Source of the DNA: CAYLXX01 sp964387955
GTDB lineage: Bacteria > Patescibacteriota > Microgenomatia > UBA1406 > GWC2-37-13
Assembly: GCA_964387955.1 (NCBI GenBank)
Contig: CAYLXX010000002.1
Span: 1 to 55,856, forward strand
Direction: 5' to 3'
DNA: 55,856 nt
Part shown: piece by piece, positions 16,139-24,057 of the stretch
Layout of the letters: the number at the start of each line of letters is the position of its first letter
How positions within the stretch are numbered: position 1 is the stretch's first letter
Notes under the pieces: generated by a model
What the model was told of the DNA's origin: nothing
Seen by the model: only the letters and a program-made list of their open reading frames with translations
The model's database searches: none
Position numbers and translations under genes: made by a program

Positions 16139-17293
16139 ATGATCAGCTTATTACTTTTTATCGCCATTTTATCTTTACTAGTACTTATCCATGAATTTGG
16201 TCATTTTATTGCGGCCAAACGAAATGGCGTACTAGTTGAGGAATTTGGTCTCGGATTTCCTCCAAGACTCTTTGGAATAAAAAAAGGCGAGACTCTATAT
16301 AGTATAAATTTGCTTCCTTTAGGAGGATTCGTCAAAGTTTATGGTGAAGAATTTCACGAAACCTCAGACGGCGATCCCAAGCTTAAAAATCGTGCTTTTG
16401 TCAATAAAAAACCTCTGCAGCGATCGATCATTTTGATTGCCGGAGTTTTAATGAATATGCTGCTAGGAATCGCAATTTATTATGTACTTCTTGTAAGCGG
16501 GGGATTCAAATCAGAACCAATACCCATTATCGGCAACTATCATTTCAGGTTCGGAACAGTAGAAGACAGAGTAGTTGTAGCCGATGCTACAGCCAACTCA
16601 CCGGCTCAAAAAGCAGGTGCCGCAACCGGAGATCAGATTATCAGGGTACGCAAAGAAACCGATCCTGAATGGCAAACTATTTCTAACACAGATGAACTAA
16701 TTCATGTGATAAACAGTGAGAGCAATGCTCCTGTGCAAATTGAACTTATCAATGTCACCAATGATGTACATAAAACTATCACCGTCACTCCTATTTACAA
16801 TAAAGAATTAAAACGCAACATTATCGGTGTAAGTTTGGCTCAAGCTGCCATAATACGCTATGATACCCCCATACAAAAGGTATTTTCAGGACCTATGCAT
16901 TCCTACAACCTTATGGCATACAATCTAAATGCAATTGGCACTCTGTTTGCTAGTTCATTCAAGGAAAAAAGCGTCCAACCAGTTGCTGGCGCAGTCTCAG
17001 GACCAATCGGTATTTTTGGGATTATTCAAGATACACTCAACTCATCAGGCAAAAAACTTATTGTTAATCTAGCAAATATTATTGCGCTCTTGAGTCTTTC
17101 ACTGGCGACTATGAACTTGTTACCATTTCCTGCACTCGATGGCGGCAGACTGACATTTGTGATTTACGAATGGATCACCAAAAAACGACCCAGCTACAAT
17201 TTCGAGCGCTACACTAATTTGGCCGGATTTATTGTACTTATCTCTCTCATGATCCTTGTTTCAGCCAGCGACCTCATCAAACTTTTTAGATGA
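16139..17293 (+). CDS. rseP: RseP/site-2-protease-family intramembrane metalloprotease
   Basis: A 384-aa membrane zinc protease that cleaves within the bilayer. The first membrane segment carries H-E-F-G-H-F-I-A-A (HExxH, residues about 18-22). A PDZ domain lies at about 150-220 (S-P-A-Q-K-A-G-A), and the third zinc ligand is in M-N-L-L-P-F-P-A-L-D-G-G-R-L (LDG motif, near 325). No anti-sigma substrate is encoded nearby. The gene follows frr by 3 nt and overlaps the kinase-like gene by ATGA. Confidence 0.94.
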   Translation: MISLLLFIAILSLLVLIHEFGHFIAAKRNGVLVEEFGLGFPPRLFGIKKGETLYSINLLPLGGFVKVYGEEFHETSDGDPKLKNRAFVNKKPLQRSIILIAGVLMNMLLGIAIYYVLLVSGGFKSEPIPIIGNYHFRFGTVEDRVVVADATANSPAQKAGAATGDQIIRVRKETDPEWQTISNTDELIHVINSESNAPVQIELINVTNDVHKTITVTPIYNKELKRNIIGVSLAQAAIIRYDTPIQKVFSGPMHSYNLMAYNLNAIGTLFASSFKEKSVQPVAGAVSGPIGIFGIIQDTLNSSGKKLIVNLANIIALLSLSLATMNLLPFPALDGGRLTFVIYEWITKKRPSYNFERYTNLAGFIVLISLMILVSASDLIKLFR

Positions 17294-17835
17294 AATACGA
17301 CAATATCACTATCTCCGGTGGTGCGGGTACTGGTAAAACTACTCTCTATCGTAACCTCCAACCGTATCTTCAATCTCAAGGTTGGAAATTCAAAACAATC
17401 GGTGAATTATTTCGAGAACATGTCAAAGATAATGTTATGCCGACTGCTACCAAAGTTTCTGAACAATATGATCGTGATATCGAAAATATGGTTGAAAAAT
17501 TACTGACGACTGAAAAAAATTGGGTGATTGAAGCTTGGCTGGCTGGATTTGTTGCGAGAAATTTACCGCGCACATTTAGAATTCTCGTAGTCTGCCGCGA
17601 TATGTCACTCAGAGTTGACCGTATTGCCAACCGCGATAAAATATCTATCGACCAGGCAAAAAAATTTATCAAAGAGAGAGAAGAAACCAATTTTGCCAAA
17701 TATCGTAAATTATACGGCGATTATAATTTCTGGAACCCAGAATATTTTCATTTAATAATCGATACGTATGAGCTAGGGCAACACGAAGCCGTCGATAAAG
17801 TTCTTATAGGACTTGGTTATAAAGTCAATCCCTAA
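17290..17835 (+). CDS. cytidylate-kinase-like P-loop nucleotide kinase
   Basis: A 181-aa P-loop protein with Walker A G-G-A-G-T-G-K-T-T at about residues 10-18, a central R-N-L-P-R-T-F-R-I-L-V-V-C strand, and a lid-like R-V-D-R-I-A-N-R-D segment near 110, as in the short archaeal-type cytidylate kinase family. The likely role is phosphorylating a nucleoside monophosphate, CMP being the best guess. Its start overlaps the rseP stop (ATGA). An adenylate-kinase-like or other small kinase is an alternative. Confidence 0.7.
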   Translation: MKYDNITISGGAGTGKTTLYRNLQPYLQSQGWKFKTIGELFREHVKDNVMPTATKVSEQYDRDIENMVEKLLTTEKNWVIEAWLAGFVARNLPRTFRILVVCRDMSLRVDRIANRDKISIDQAKKFIKEREETNFAKYRKLYGDYNFWNPEYFHLIIDTYELGQHEAVDKVLIGLGYKVNP

Positions 17836-17850
17836 CGCTATTCAAGTCAC

Positions 17851-18183
17851 ATGATCCAATATTTAGATTTTGAGAAAATTGACATAAGGGTTGGGAAAAT
17901 TATTGAAGTGCATGATTTTCCTGAGGCAAAGAAGCCAGCCTATAAATTAACAATCGATTTCGGTCCTGAAATCGGTATAAAAAAATCTTCTGCTCAAATC
18001 ACGGAGCATTATAAAAAGGAGGGTCTCATGGGTAAACAAGTAATTGCAGTCATTAATTTCCCACCTAAACAAATCGGACCATTTATCTCTGAATGTCTAA
18101 CTCTCGGATTGCCGGATGGTAACAACGGCGTAGTTTTACTTACCTCAACACATGATGTACCTCTTGGAGGAAAAATGTTTTAA
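17851..18183 (+). CDS. CsaA/Trbp111-type tRNA-binding-domain protein
   Basis: A 110-aa stand-alone OB-fold of the family found as the C-terminal part of MetRS and as CsaA. It has the motif F-E-K-I-D-I-R-V-G-K-I near residue 7, K-L-T-I-D-F-G near 28, a S-A-Q-I-T-E-H-Y block, and L-T-L-G-L-P-D-G near 83. Such proteins bind tRNA or act as chaperones. It lies between the kinase-like gene and proS; the proS start is 16 nt downstream. Confidence 0.88.
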   Translation: MIQYLDFEKIDIRVGKIIEVHDFPEAKKPAYKLTIDFGPEIGIKKSSAQITEHYKKEGLMGKQVIAVINFPPKQIGPFISECLTLGLPDGNNGVVLLTSTHDVPLGGKMF

Positions 18184-18199
18184 TGTTACAATACATCTC

Positions 18200-19435
18200 A
18201 TGAGATACTCTCAATCATTTGCCAAGACCTCCAAGACCCAACCTGCAGGTGAAGAGGCCATCAACGCCAAGCTACTTCTTAAAGCCGGTTTCATCGATAA
18301 ACTCATGGCAGGCTCTTACACACTCCTCCCATTGGGACTCAGAGTCGCCAAAAAAATTGAGGAGATTGTCAGGGAGGAAATGAATGCTACGGGTGCCCAA
18401 GAAATACTTATGCCTTTACTTCATCCAAAACAAATTTGGAATGAAACAGGTCGTTGGGAATCGGCTAAAGAAGTAATGTATCAATTCAAAAAAGGTGATA
18501 AAGAATACGCGCTATCTTTCACTCATGAGGAAATTGTCATGGATCTTATCCGTAAACATATTTCAAGCTACAAAGATTTTCCAATAAAAATTTATCACTT
18601 TTCCACTAAGTTCAGAGATGAATTACGTGCCAAAGCAGGCATTTTACGAGGACGGGAATTTTTGATGAAAGATTTATACAGCGCACATACTGACAAAGAG
18701 GACATGATGAAATATTACGAACATGTAGCAGATGCATACATTAAAACATTTAAACGCTTGGGACTTGAGGTCAAAAAAACCGAGGCATCTGGCGGAGTTT
18801 TTACAGAAGAATTTACTCATGAATTCCAAGTATTATCAGAAGGCGGCGAAGACACATTGTATTACTGCAACGAGTGTGATTTTGCCCAAAACAAAGAAGT
18901 ATTTAAAGGCGCCGAAGGCGATACATGTCCAAAATGCAATAAAGGCAAAATCACGTCGAGCAAAGCTATCGAGGTCGGGAATATTTTCCCTCTTGGTACA
19001 AAATATTCGGAAAAAATGAATGCTTCTTTCACAGACAGCGACGGATCAAAAAAACCTATTTGGCTTGCAAGTTACGGAATTGGCATTACTCGACTTATTG
19101 GTGCGCTCGTTGAGATTTATCATGATGATCACGGTATTATCTGGCCAGAATCTGTCGCACCATACAAAGTAGTTCTTATAAATTTAAAAAAAGATACGGC
19201 TGAGGCAGATAAGTTATACGATGTGTTAAAAGAAAAACATATTGAAGTACTTTATGATGATCGAGTCGATGCTGGAGCTGGTGAAAAATTTTCAGACGCA
19301 GACTTAATTGGTATTCCTGTACGACTTGTTGTTTCAGATAAAGCAGGGGACAAAATTGAATTCAAGAAACGTTCCGAGAAAAATTTCGAACTTTTATCTG
19401 AGGATGAAATATTTAGCAAACTCCATAATATATGA
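18200..19435 (+). CDS. proS: prolyl-tRNA synthetase, short form without editing insertion
   Basis: A 411-aa class II synthetase charging tRNA-Pro. Visible are an N-terminal A-G-E-E-A-I-N-A-K segment, motif 2 (F-R-D-E ... F-L-M-K-D-L-Y-S), a class-specific V-G-N-I-F-P-L-G-T-K-Y-S, and motif 3 (G-I-G-I-T-R-L-I). The bacterial INS editing domain is absent. In its place is a short loop with two Cys pairs (C-N-E-C and C-P-K-C). I take the ATG at 18200, beyond the csaA-like stop, because homology begins at M-R-Y-S-Q. The stop overlaps the DHH-like gene (ATGA). Confidence 0.95.
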   Translation: MRYSQSFAKTSKTQPAGEEAINAKLLLKAGFIDKLMAGSYTLLPLGLRVAKKIEEIVREEMNATGAQEILMPLLHPKQIWNETGRWESAKEVMYQFKKGDKEYALSFTHEEIVMDLIRKHISSYKDFPIKIYHFSTKFRDELRAKAGILRGREFLMKDLYSAHTDKEDMMKYYEHVADAYIKTFKRLGLEVKKTEASGGVFTEEFTHEFQVLSEGGEDTLYYCNECDFAQNKEVFKGAEGDTCPKCNKGKITSSKAIEVGNIFPLGTKYSEKMNASFTDSDGSKKPIWLASYGIGITRLIGALVEIYHDDHGIIWPESVAPYKVVLINLKKDTAEADKLYDVLKEKHIEVLYDDRVDAGAGEKFSDADLIGIPVRLVVSDKAGDKIEFKKRSEKNFELLSEDEIFSKLHNI

Positions 19436-20268
19436 AAACTATTGTTACCCATATGGCTCCCGACACTGATGCAGTAGGAAGCGTATGGCTTATAAAAAAA
19501 TATATGCCAGGTTGGGAAGATGCTGAGGTCAAGTTTGTTCCCGCAGGAAAAACGCTTGAAGACAAGAACCCTGATGAAAATCCCGACATCATCCATGTCG
19601 ATACCGGTATGGGCAAGTTTGATCATCACCAGCGCAGTGAAAAAATATCGGCAACACAGCTGGTATTTGAGTTCCTTAAAGAAAATAGATACATCACCAA
19701 TTATGATTTTGCTGGACTTCAGCGACTAGTATCATTTGTCACTGTTATCGATAATTTCGGAGAAGCTTATTTCCCAGACCCCACAGCCGATGTGTATGAT
19801 TTTACTCTCTATCAATTCTCCGAAGGCTTGCGCCCGATTTTATCTGATGACACAAAAATGGTGGAATTTGTTTCAAACTGCCTAGAAGGCATCTTGCAAG
19901 TTTTTAAAAATAAAGTTAGGGCAGAGGAAGAAATTAAAAACGGGGTCATTATCCAGACTTCCTGGGGCAAATCACTGGTGATGGAAACAAAAAACGAGGA
20001 AGCTATGAAACTGGCTATGAAAATGGGGTATATCCTTGTCGCCCGACGCGATCCCATACACGGTAATATACGGGTTAAAACATTACCCGAGGAAGGTAAA
20101 TATGATCTTACCGCAGTCTACGAAAAAGTGAAGTCGCTCGACCCTCAGGCAACTTGGTTTCTTCATGTTTCCAAGCACATGCTCTTAAATGGTTCATCAA
20201 AGAACCCCACAGCTGTGCCTTCCAAGCTCAATCTCGCCCAACTGATTGAAATAATCAAGGCAATATAA
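19432..20268 (+). CDS. DHH-superfamily/MYG1-like phosphoesterase homologue
   Basis: A 278-aa protein with the phosphoesterase signatures H-M-A-P-D-T-D-A (motif I, residues 7-14), H-V-D-T-G-M-G (motif II) and F-D-H-H-Q (motif III, near 63). Known relatives hydrolyse phosphodiesters, short RNAs or cyclic dinucleotides. The C-terminal half resembles MYG1-type proteins more than RecJ or NrnA. The specific substrate cannot be read from the sequence. Its start overlaps the proS stop. Confidence 0.72.
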   Translation: MKTIVTHMAPDTDAVGSVWLIKKYMPGWEDAEVKFVPAGKTLEDKNPDENPDIIHVDTGMGKFDHHQRSEKISATQLVFEFLKENRYITNYDFAGLQRLVSFVTVIDNFGEAYFPDPTADVYDFTLYQFSEGLRPILSDDTKMVEFVSNCLEGILQVFKNKVRAEEEIKNGVIIQTSWGKSLVMETKNEEAMKLAMKMGYILVARRDPIHGNIRVKTLPEEGKYDLTAVYEKVKSLDPQATWFLHVSKHMLLNGSSKNPTAVPSKLNLAQLIEIIKAI

Positions 20269-20317
20269 TACAATTAAGTAGTTCTACTTTTTATCACAAG
20301 AAGGGAGGCCGAAATTT

Positions 20318-20500
20318 ATGGTAGTTGTAATACGAAAAAAAGGCGAGTCAAAAGACTCACTCATGCGTAAATTCACCAAAACCTTTATCGAAGAGGATAT
20401 CATTACTCAGGTCAAAAAAAAGCAGTTTTACAAAAAGCCTTCCCTCATGCGTAAGGAGAAAGAAAAAGAACGCTTGAAGTACAAGTACAGATCTCACTAA
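20318..20500 (+). CDS. rpsU: 30S ribosomal protein S21
   Basis: A 60-aa highly basic protein with the bS21 pattern: V-V-I-R-K-K-G-E-S near the start, then S-L-M-R-K-F-T-K and a Lys/Arg-rich tail. S21 assists start-site selection on the 30S subunit near the anti-SD. This gene itself has a strong SD (AAGGGAGG, 20301-20308), unlike most genes in the window. ybeY starts 2 nt downstream. Confidence 0.92.
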   Translation: MVVVIRKKGESKDSLMRKFTKTFIEEDIITQVKKKQFYKKPSLMRKEKEKERLKYKYRSH

Positions 20501-20502
20501 GT

Positions 20503-20844
20503 ATGGTCAATGTTATAGGTGGCTCACGTTACCGGGTGAACAAAAAATCTATTGTGTCGTATGTTGATACATTATTGGCTCAGAAAAATGTACCTGAAGA
20601 TGCAACAGTCAATATAGTTTTTATCGGCAAACGTAAGATGCGGGCGATTGCGAGAGAATACAAAAAAGAAGACGAAGCACTACCCGTGCTGGCATTTCCT
20701 TACAAGCAAACAGAGGATAAATTGTTAGGAGAAATATTTTTATGCTTTCCCCAATTGATTCTCATGGCTGCGCATCGCAATCGCACTGTTGACGAAATTA
20801 TTAAGGAAATGGTCGCTCACGGACTCAAAAATGTTATATCTTAA
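20503..20844 (+). CDS. ybeY: YbeY-like protein lacking the C-terminal zinc motif
   Basis: A 113-aa relative of the rRNA-maturation endonuclease YbeY (about 150 aa in most bacteria). The middle follows the family (R-E-Y-K-K ... L-P-V-L-A-F-P-Y and L-G-E-I-F-L-C-F-P). The protein ends at V-A-H-G-L-K-N-V-I-S, just where the catalytic H-G-x-L-H-L-x-G-Y-D-H motif should be, so only the first of three zinc-binding His remains. The last 14 nt overlap the dnaX start in another frame. It may be a lineage-specific non-catalytic form or an eroded gene. Confidence 0.7.
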   Translation: MVNVIGGSRYRVNKKSIVSYVDTLLAQKNVPEDATVNIVFIGKRKMRAIAREYKKEDEALPVLAFPYKQTEDKLLGEIFLCFPQLILMAAHRNRTVDEIIKEMVAHGLKNVIS

Positions 20845-21865
20845 ATATCGTCCCAAAACACTCGCTGATCTTGATAATTCTCAAGCCAGGGAGCTCCTTA
20901 TTCGCATACTCCAATCAGACACAATCCCCCATGCGCTTTTATTTGTCGGTCAAAAGGGGACTGGTAAAACTTCAAGCGCCCGCATTTTTGCCAAGTCCAT
21001 CAATTGTTTAAAAAATAAAAAACTCAAAACGATTGAACCGTGCAATGATTGCGAAAGTTGCCGCAGTATTGATACTGGTTCTCATCCTGATGTAGTCGAA
21101 CTTGATGCCGCCTCTAATCGAGGCATCGAGGAGATTCGCTCACTCATCCGCGATGCTGCTTTTTCACCCATGTCAGCCAACTATCGTGTCTTTATTGTCG
21201 ACGAGGCCCATATGATTACCCAAGACGCTTTCAATGCACTTCTTAAAACACTTGAGGAGCCACCGCAATCGGTAATTTTTATTCTTGCAACGACGAACGA
21301 AGAAAAAATCCCCAAAACTATTATCTCACGATGCTTTAAGGTGAATTTCGGCCGAGCAAAAAAAGAGGACATCATCCAAAAATTAAAAAAAGTTACCAAG
21401 GAGGAGAAGTTGGAAACAAATGAAGAATTGTATACTGTTATTGCTCATCACTCCGAATCTTCTTTCCGCGACGCCATCAAAATTTTGGATGAGCTTATTA
21501 TTCAAAAAAAATTAGATCCTGTTGATGCTCAACAATATTTAGGTACTCACTCCAAAAAAAACTTTCTCGAAATTCTCGAGACCAAACCTATAAACGATGC
21601 GTTGGCGTGGATTAATGAATTTAATATGCAAGGCGGCAGCACCAAGGCCTTGATCGAAGAACTTTTACAAAATTTACATGAAGCACTCCTTATCAAAAGT
21701 GGTGCCATTAAAGAAAATTTAGAAGTGCAATTATCAACCAAAGATATTGCCCGCCTCATGAAATACTTAAACGAAGCTTATGGATACCTCAGAGTGTCTC
21801 CCATCGAATCCATTCCGCTTGAGATTGCGATTGTCGAGTTTTATAATGAGAGGAGACAAAGTTAA
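20831..21865 (+). CDS. dnaX: DNA polymerase III subunit gamma (short DnaX)
   Basis: A 344-aa clamp-loader ATPase. It begins M-L-Y-L-K-Y-R-P-K-T, the usual DnaX start, with Walker A G-Q-K-G-T-G-K-T-S near residue 41, a four-Cys zinc module (C-L ... C-N-D-C-E-S-C), Walker B V-D-E-A-H and the SRC sensor (I-S-R-C-F). It stops after domain III and has no tau-specific C-terminus, so it is a gamma-only form. The true start at 20831 lies inside ybeY. It is followed by ybaB, the conserved dnaX-ybaB pair. Confidence 0.95.
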   Translation: MLYLKYRPKTLADLDNSQARELLIRILQSDTIPHALLFVGQKGTGKTSSARIFAKSINCLKNKKLKTIEPCNDCESCRSIDTGSHPDVVELDAASNRGIEEIRSLIRDAAFSPMSANYRVFIVDEAHMITQDAFNALLKTLEEPPQSVIFILATTNEEKIPKTIISRCFKVNFGRAKKEDIIQKLKKVTKEEKLETNEELYTVIAHHSESSFRDAIKILDELIIQKKLDPVDAQQYLGTHSKKNFLEILETKPINDALAWINEFNMQGGSTKALIEELLQNLHEALLIKSGAIKENLEVQLSTKDIARLMKYLNEAYGYLRVSPIESIPLEIAIVEFYNERRQS

Positions 21866-21880
21866 TATTTTATTTTTAAT

Positions 21881-22144
21881 ATGGTAAACCCACTAGGCGC
21901 ACTCGGAGATCTTCGCAAATTACAACAGCAAGCACAACAGATGCAAAAAGCTCTTCAGCAAGAAGAGGTAACTGTTGAGAAAAACGGTGTGCAGGTCGTT
22001 GTACGGGGCGATCAACAAATTCTTGAGGTGTCAATCGATGGCGTAATCGAAAATCGAGTTGCCGATGCTATTAACGAAGCTGTTAAAAAAACACAAGAAT
22101 TAGCCGCGCGCAAACTTATCGAAATCAATCAACAACAAGGGTAA
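21881..22144 (+). CDS. ybaB: YbaB/EbfC nucleoid-associated protein
   Basis: An 87-aa DNA-binding protein of the YbaB/EbfC family: a Gln-rich N-terminal helix with L-Q-Q-Q-A-Q-Q-M-Q-K, a three-strand sheet with V-V-V-R-G-D-Q-Q-I-L-E-V, and a C-terminal helix. It forms DNA-clamping dimers. In many bacteria it sits between dnaX and recR. Here recR lies about 1.3 kb downstream on the other strand, so the trio has been rearranged. Confidence 0.9.
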   Translation: MVNPLGALGDLRKLQQQAQQMQKALQQEEVTVEKNGVQVVVRGDQQILEVSIDGVIENRVADAINEAVKKTQELAARKLIEINQQQG

Positions 22145-22145
22145 T

Positions 22146-23075
22146 ATGAAACTCTTTGGCGGCAGTGCGAACCTTCAACTTTCTCAAGAAGTCGCCCAAC
22201 TTCTCTCCATTCCTGTTGCTAAATCAGAGTTCACCCGCTTTGATGATTCAGAAATTAAAGTTACTATCCAAGAAGACGTCAAAGATCAGGAATGTGTTGT
22301 TATTCAGACGACTTCCAATCCCACCGATACTCACTACATGGAGCTAATTTTTTTCGCCGATGCTCTCAAAAGGTCAGAAGCCAAACATCTCACAGCTATT
22401 ATTCCATACTTTGGCTATTCGCGTCAAAATATGCAGCACCGACCGGGCGAATGTGTATCTCTAAACGTCATTATACGCATGCTGGAACTTGTGGGTTATA
22501 ACAAAGTTATCACGTTTGATTTTCACGAGCCAGCAAGCGCCGATATGTTCACAATTCCATTTGAAGCTCCTTCAGCACTGCCTTTTTTGGCCAAACACAT
22601 GCAAAAAAAATTGACTGATGTATCAGCGCAAAATACTGTTGTTGTGGCCTCAGATGACGACGTGGGAGTTGAACGCGCGCAGTTATTCGCTAAACATTTG
22701 TTTAATACAGACAATATCGAGGTGGGAATGGTAGAGAAACAAAGAAATCTCGATAAAATTCATGAGAGTAAGGCAATTAAATTATTTGCTCAGGTAAAAA
22801 ATAAAAAAGTCATTCTGGTTGATGATGTGGTTACGTCTGGAGGGACGCTCATCAACGCTGCCAATATTTGTCTTGAAAATGGTGCCAGTGAAGTATATGC
22901 AGTTGTTACACATGCCGATTTTTCTCCTAGCGCGCCTCAAAAATTGCAGGAATCGAACATAAAAATTTTACTTACCGCAAATACTATACCTGTTGCAGAA
23001 AACAACATGTTTGATAAGCTTAAAACAATTTCTATTGCAGAATTAATAAGAAGTATTATTAATAATGATAAATAA
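22146..23075 (+). CDS. prs: ribose-phosphate pyrophosphokinase
   Basis: A 309-aa PRPP synthetase that makes phosphoribosyl pyrophosphate from ribose-5-phosphate and ATP. It shows F-D-D-S-E-I-K-V at about residues 31-38, Y-F-G-Y-S-R-Q-N near 97, the metal-binding D-F-H-E-P near 125, and the PRPP loop V-D-D-V-V-T-S-G-G-T near 223. It starts 1 nt after the ybaB stop and overlaps the next small gene by 11 nt. Confidence 0.95.
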   Translation: MKLFGGSANLQLSQEVAQLLSIPVAKSEFTRFDDSEIKVTIQEDVKDQECVVIQTTSNPTDTHYMELIFFADALKRSEAKHLTAIIPYFGYSRQNMQHRPGECVSLNVIIRMLELVGYNKVITFDFHEPASADMFTIPFEAPSALPFLAKHMQKKLTDVSAQNTVVVASDDDVGVERAQLFAKHLFNTDNIEVGMVEKQRNLDKIHESKAIKLFAQVKNKKVILVDDVVTSGGTLINAANICLENGASEVYAVVTHADFSPSAPQKLQESNIKILLTANTIPVAENNMFDKLKTISIAELIRSIINNDK

Positions 23076-23319
23076 ACTTCCATTGCTCTTGGCAATATCC
23101 TATCTTATATTTGGATTCTTATTAAATGCCCACATAACGATCAAACACGAAGAATTATTTAAACAGGCATGCAAAAATATTAGAGGAAAACCATTCAGTT
23201 TCGAGGTACTCAAGAGCCTAGACGGTTTTTGCTATGATCACTCAGTAAAATATGCCATGAGAAAATGTAATGAAGGTGATATTGGCCACTATCTAACCAC
23301 TCTTGCATCCAGCCTGTAG
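23065..23319 (+). CDS. hypothetical protein with N-terminal membrane segment, 84 aa
   Basis: Not recognised. Residues about 5-22 form one hydrophobic segment (signal anchor or signal peptide), followed by a soluble domain with three Cys and a basic middle. The ATG overlaps the end of prs by 11 nt in another frame, so it is probably the last cistron of the run that begins upstream of proS. There is no SD. The 106 nt to recR hold nothing that I can identify. Confidence 0.55.
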   Translation: MINKLPLLLAISYLIFGFLLNAHITIKHEELFKQACKNIRGKPFSFEVLKSLDGFCYDHSVKYAMRKCNEGDIGHYLTTLASSL

Positions 23320-23425
23320 CAAGATTCAGCATTCAGTCAGGCGATCGATTCAGTGAGAACACTTGGATCTGCACTATTTATCTTGAAGACTCAAAAATCA
23401 AAACCGATCTAGGATATTATAGTGA

Positions 23426-24049
23426 TTAGTAGTTACTTCTACCTTCCATAGCTTTTTTGAGAGTCATGTAGTCGGCGTATTCGAGATTGGCGCCGATGGG
23501 GAGACCATAGGCAAGTCGGGTAATTTTAAAATCTCGTTTTTTATCTTTCATAAAATCTTGTAAACGATTGCGCAGGTACATAGCAGTTGCTTCACCTTCC
23601 ATATCGGGATTGCTGGCAAGAATTACTTCCTTTATGTCTTTATTAGCTTGCAGTCTCTCAAATAATTTATCGATATAAATGTCTTCTGGTCCAATGTGAT
23701 TTAAAGGATCAATTCTACCGTGTAAAACATGATATTGTCCGTCATAAATATTGCCTGTTTCAAATGACAAAAGGTCAAGAACATCCTCAACTACCGTGAT
23801 AACTGCGGGATCTCGTCGCGAGTCGCTACAGACAAGACACAGATCATTATTCTCAGTCAGGTTCAGGCAGTTTTTGCAAAGCATTGTCTTGGTTTTGAGG
23901 GTTTTTATAGTTTGTGAAAAATCAGCCAGATCATTTTCGGGTAAGCGCAGTAAGTAAAAAGCTAGTCGGTTGGCTGATTTTTCACCTATCCCAGGCAGTC
24001 TTTTAAGAAACAGTGCTACCTTGCTTAAACTCGCGGGCAATGAATTCAT
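23426..24049 (-). CDS. recR: recombination protein RecR
   Basis: A 207-aa protein of normal length that works with RecO/RecF to load RecA at gaps. It has an N-terminal helix-hairpin-helix (L-P-G-I-G-E-K-S-A-N-R-L-A), a four-Cys zinc finger (C-K-N-C ... C-L-V-C, residues about 57-72), and a Toprim domain with V-V-E-D-V-L-D and A-S-N-P-D-M-E-G-E-A-T-A. It lies 8 nt downstream of the RNase J gene, in the same orientation, and is probably co-transcribed with it. Confidence 0.95.
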   Translation of the reverse strand: MNSLPASLSKVALFLKRLPGIGEKSANRLAFYLLRLPENDLADFSQTIKTLKTKTMLCKNCLNLTENNDLCLVCSDSRRDPAVITVVEDVLDLLSFETGNIYDGQYHVLHGRIDPLNHIGPEDIYIDKLFERLQANKDIKEVILASNPDMEGEATAMYLRNRLQDFMKDKKRDFKITRLAYGLPIGANLEYADYMTLKKAMEGRSNY

Positions 24050-24057
24050 AAGTGAGG

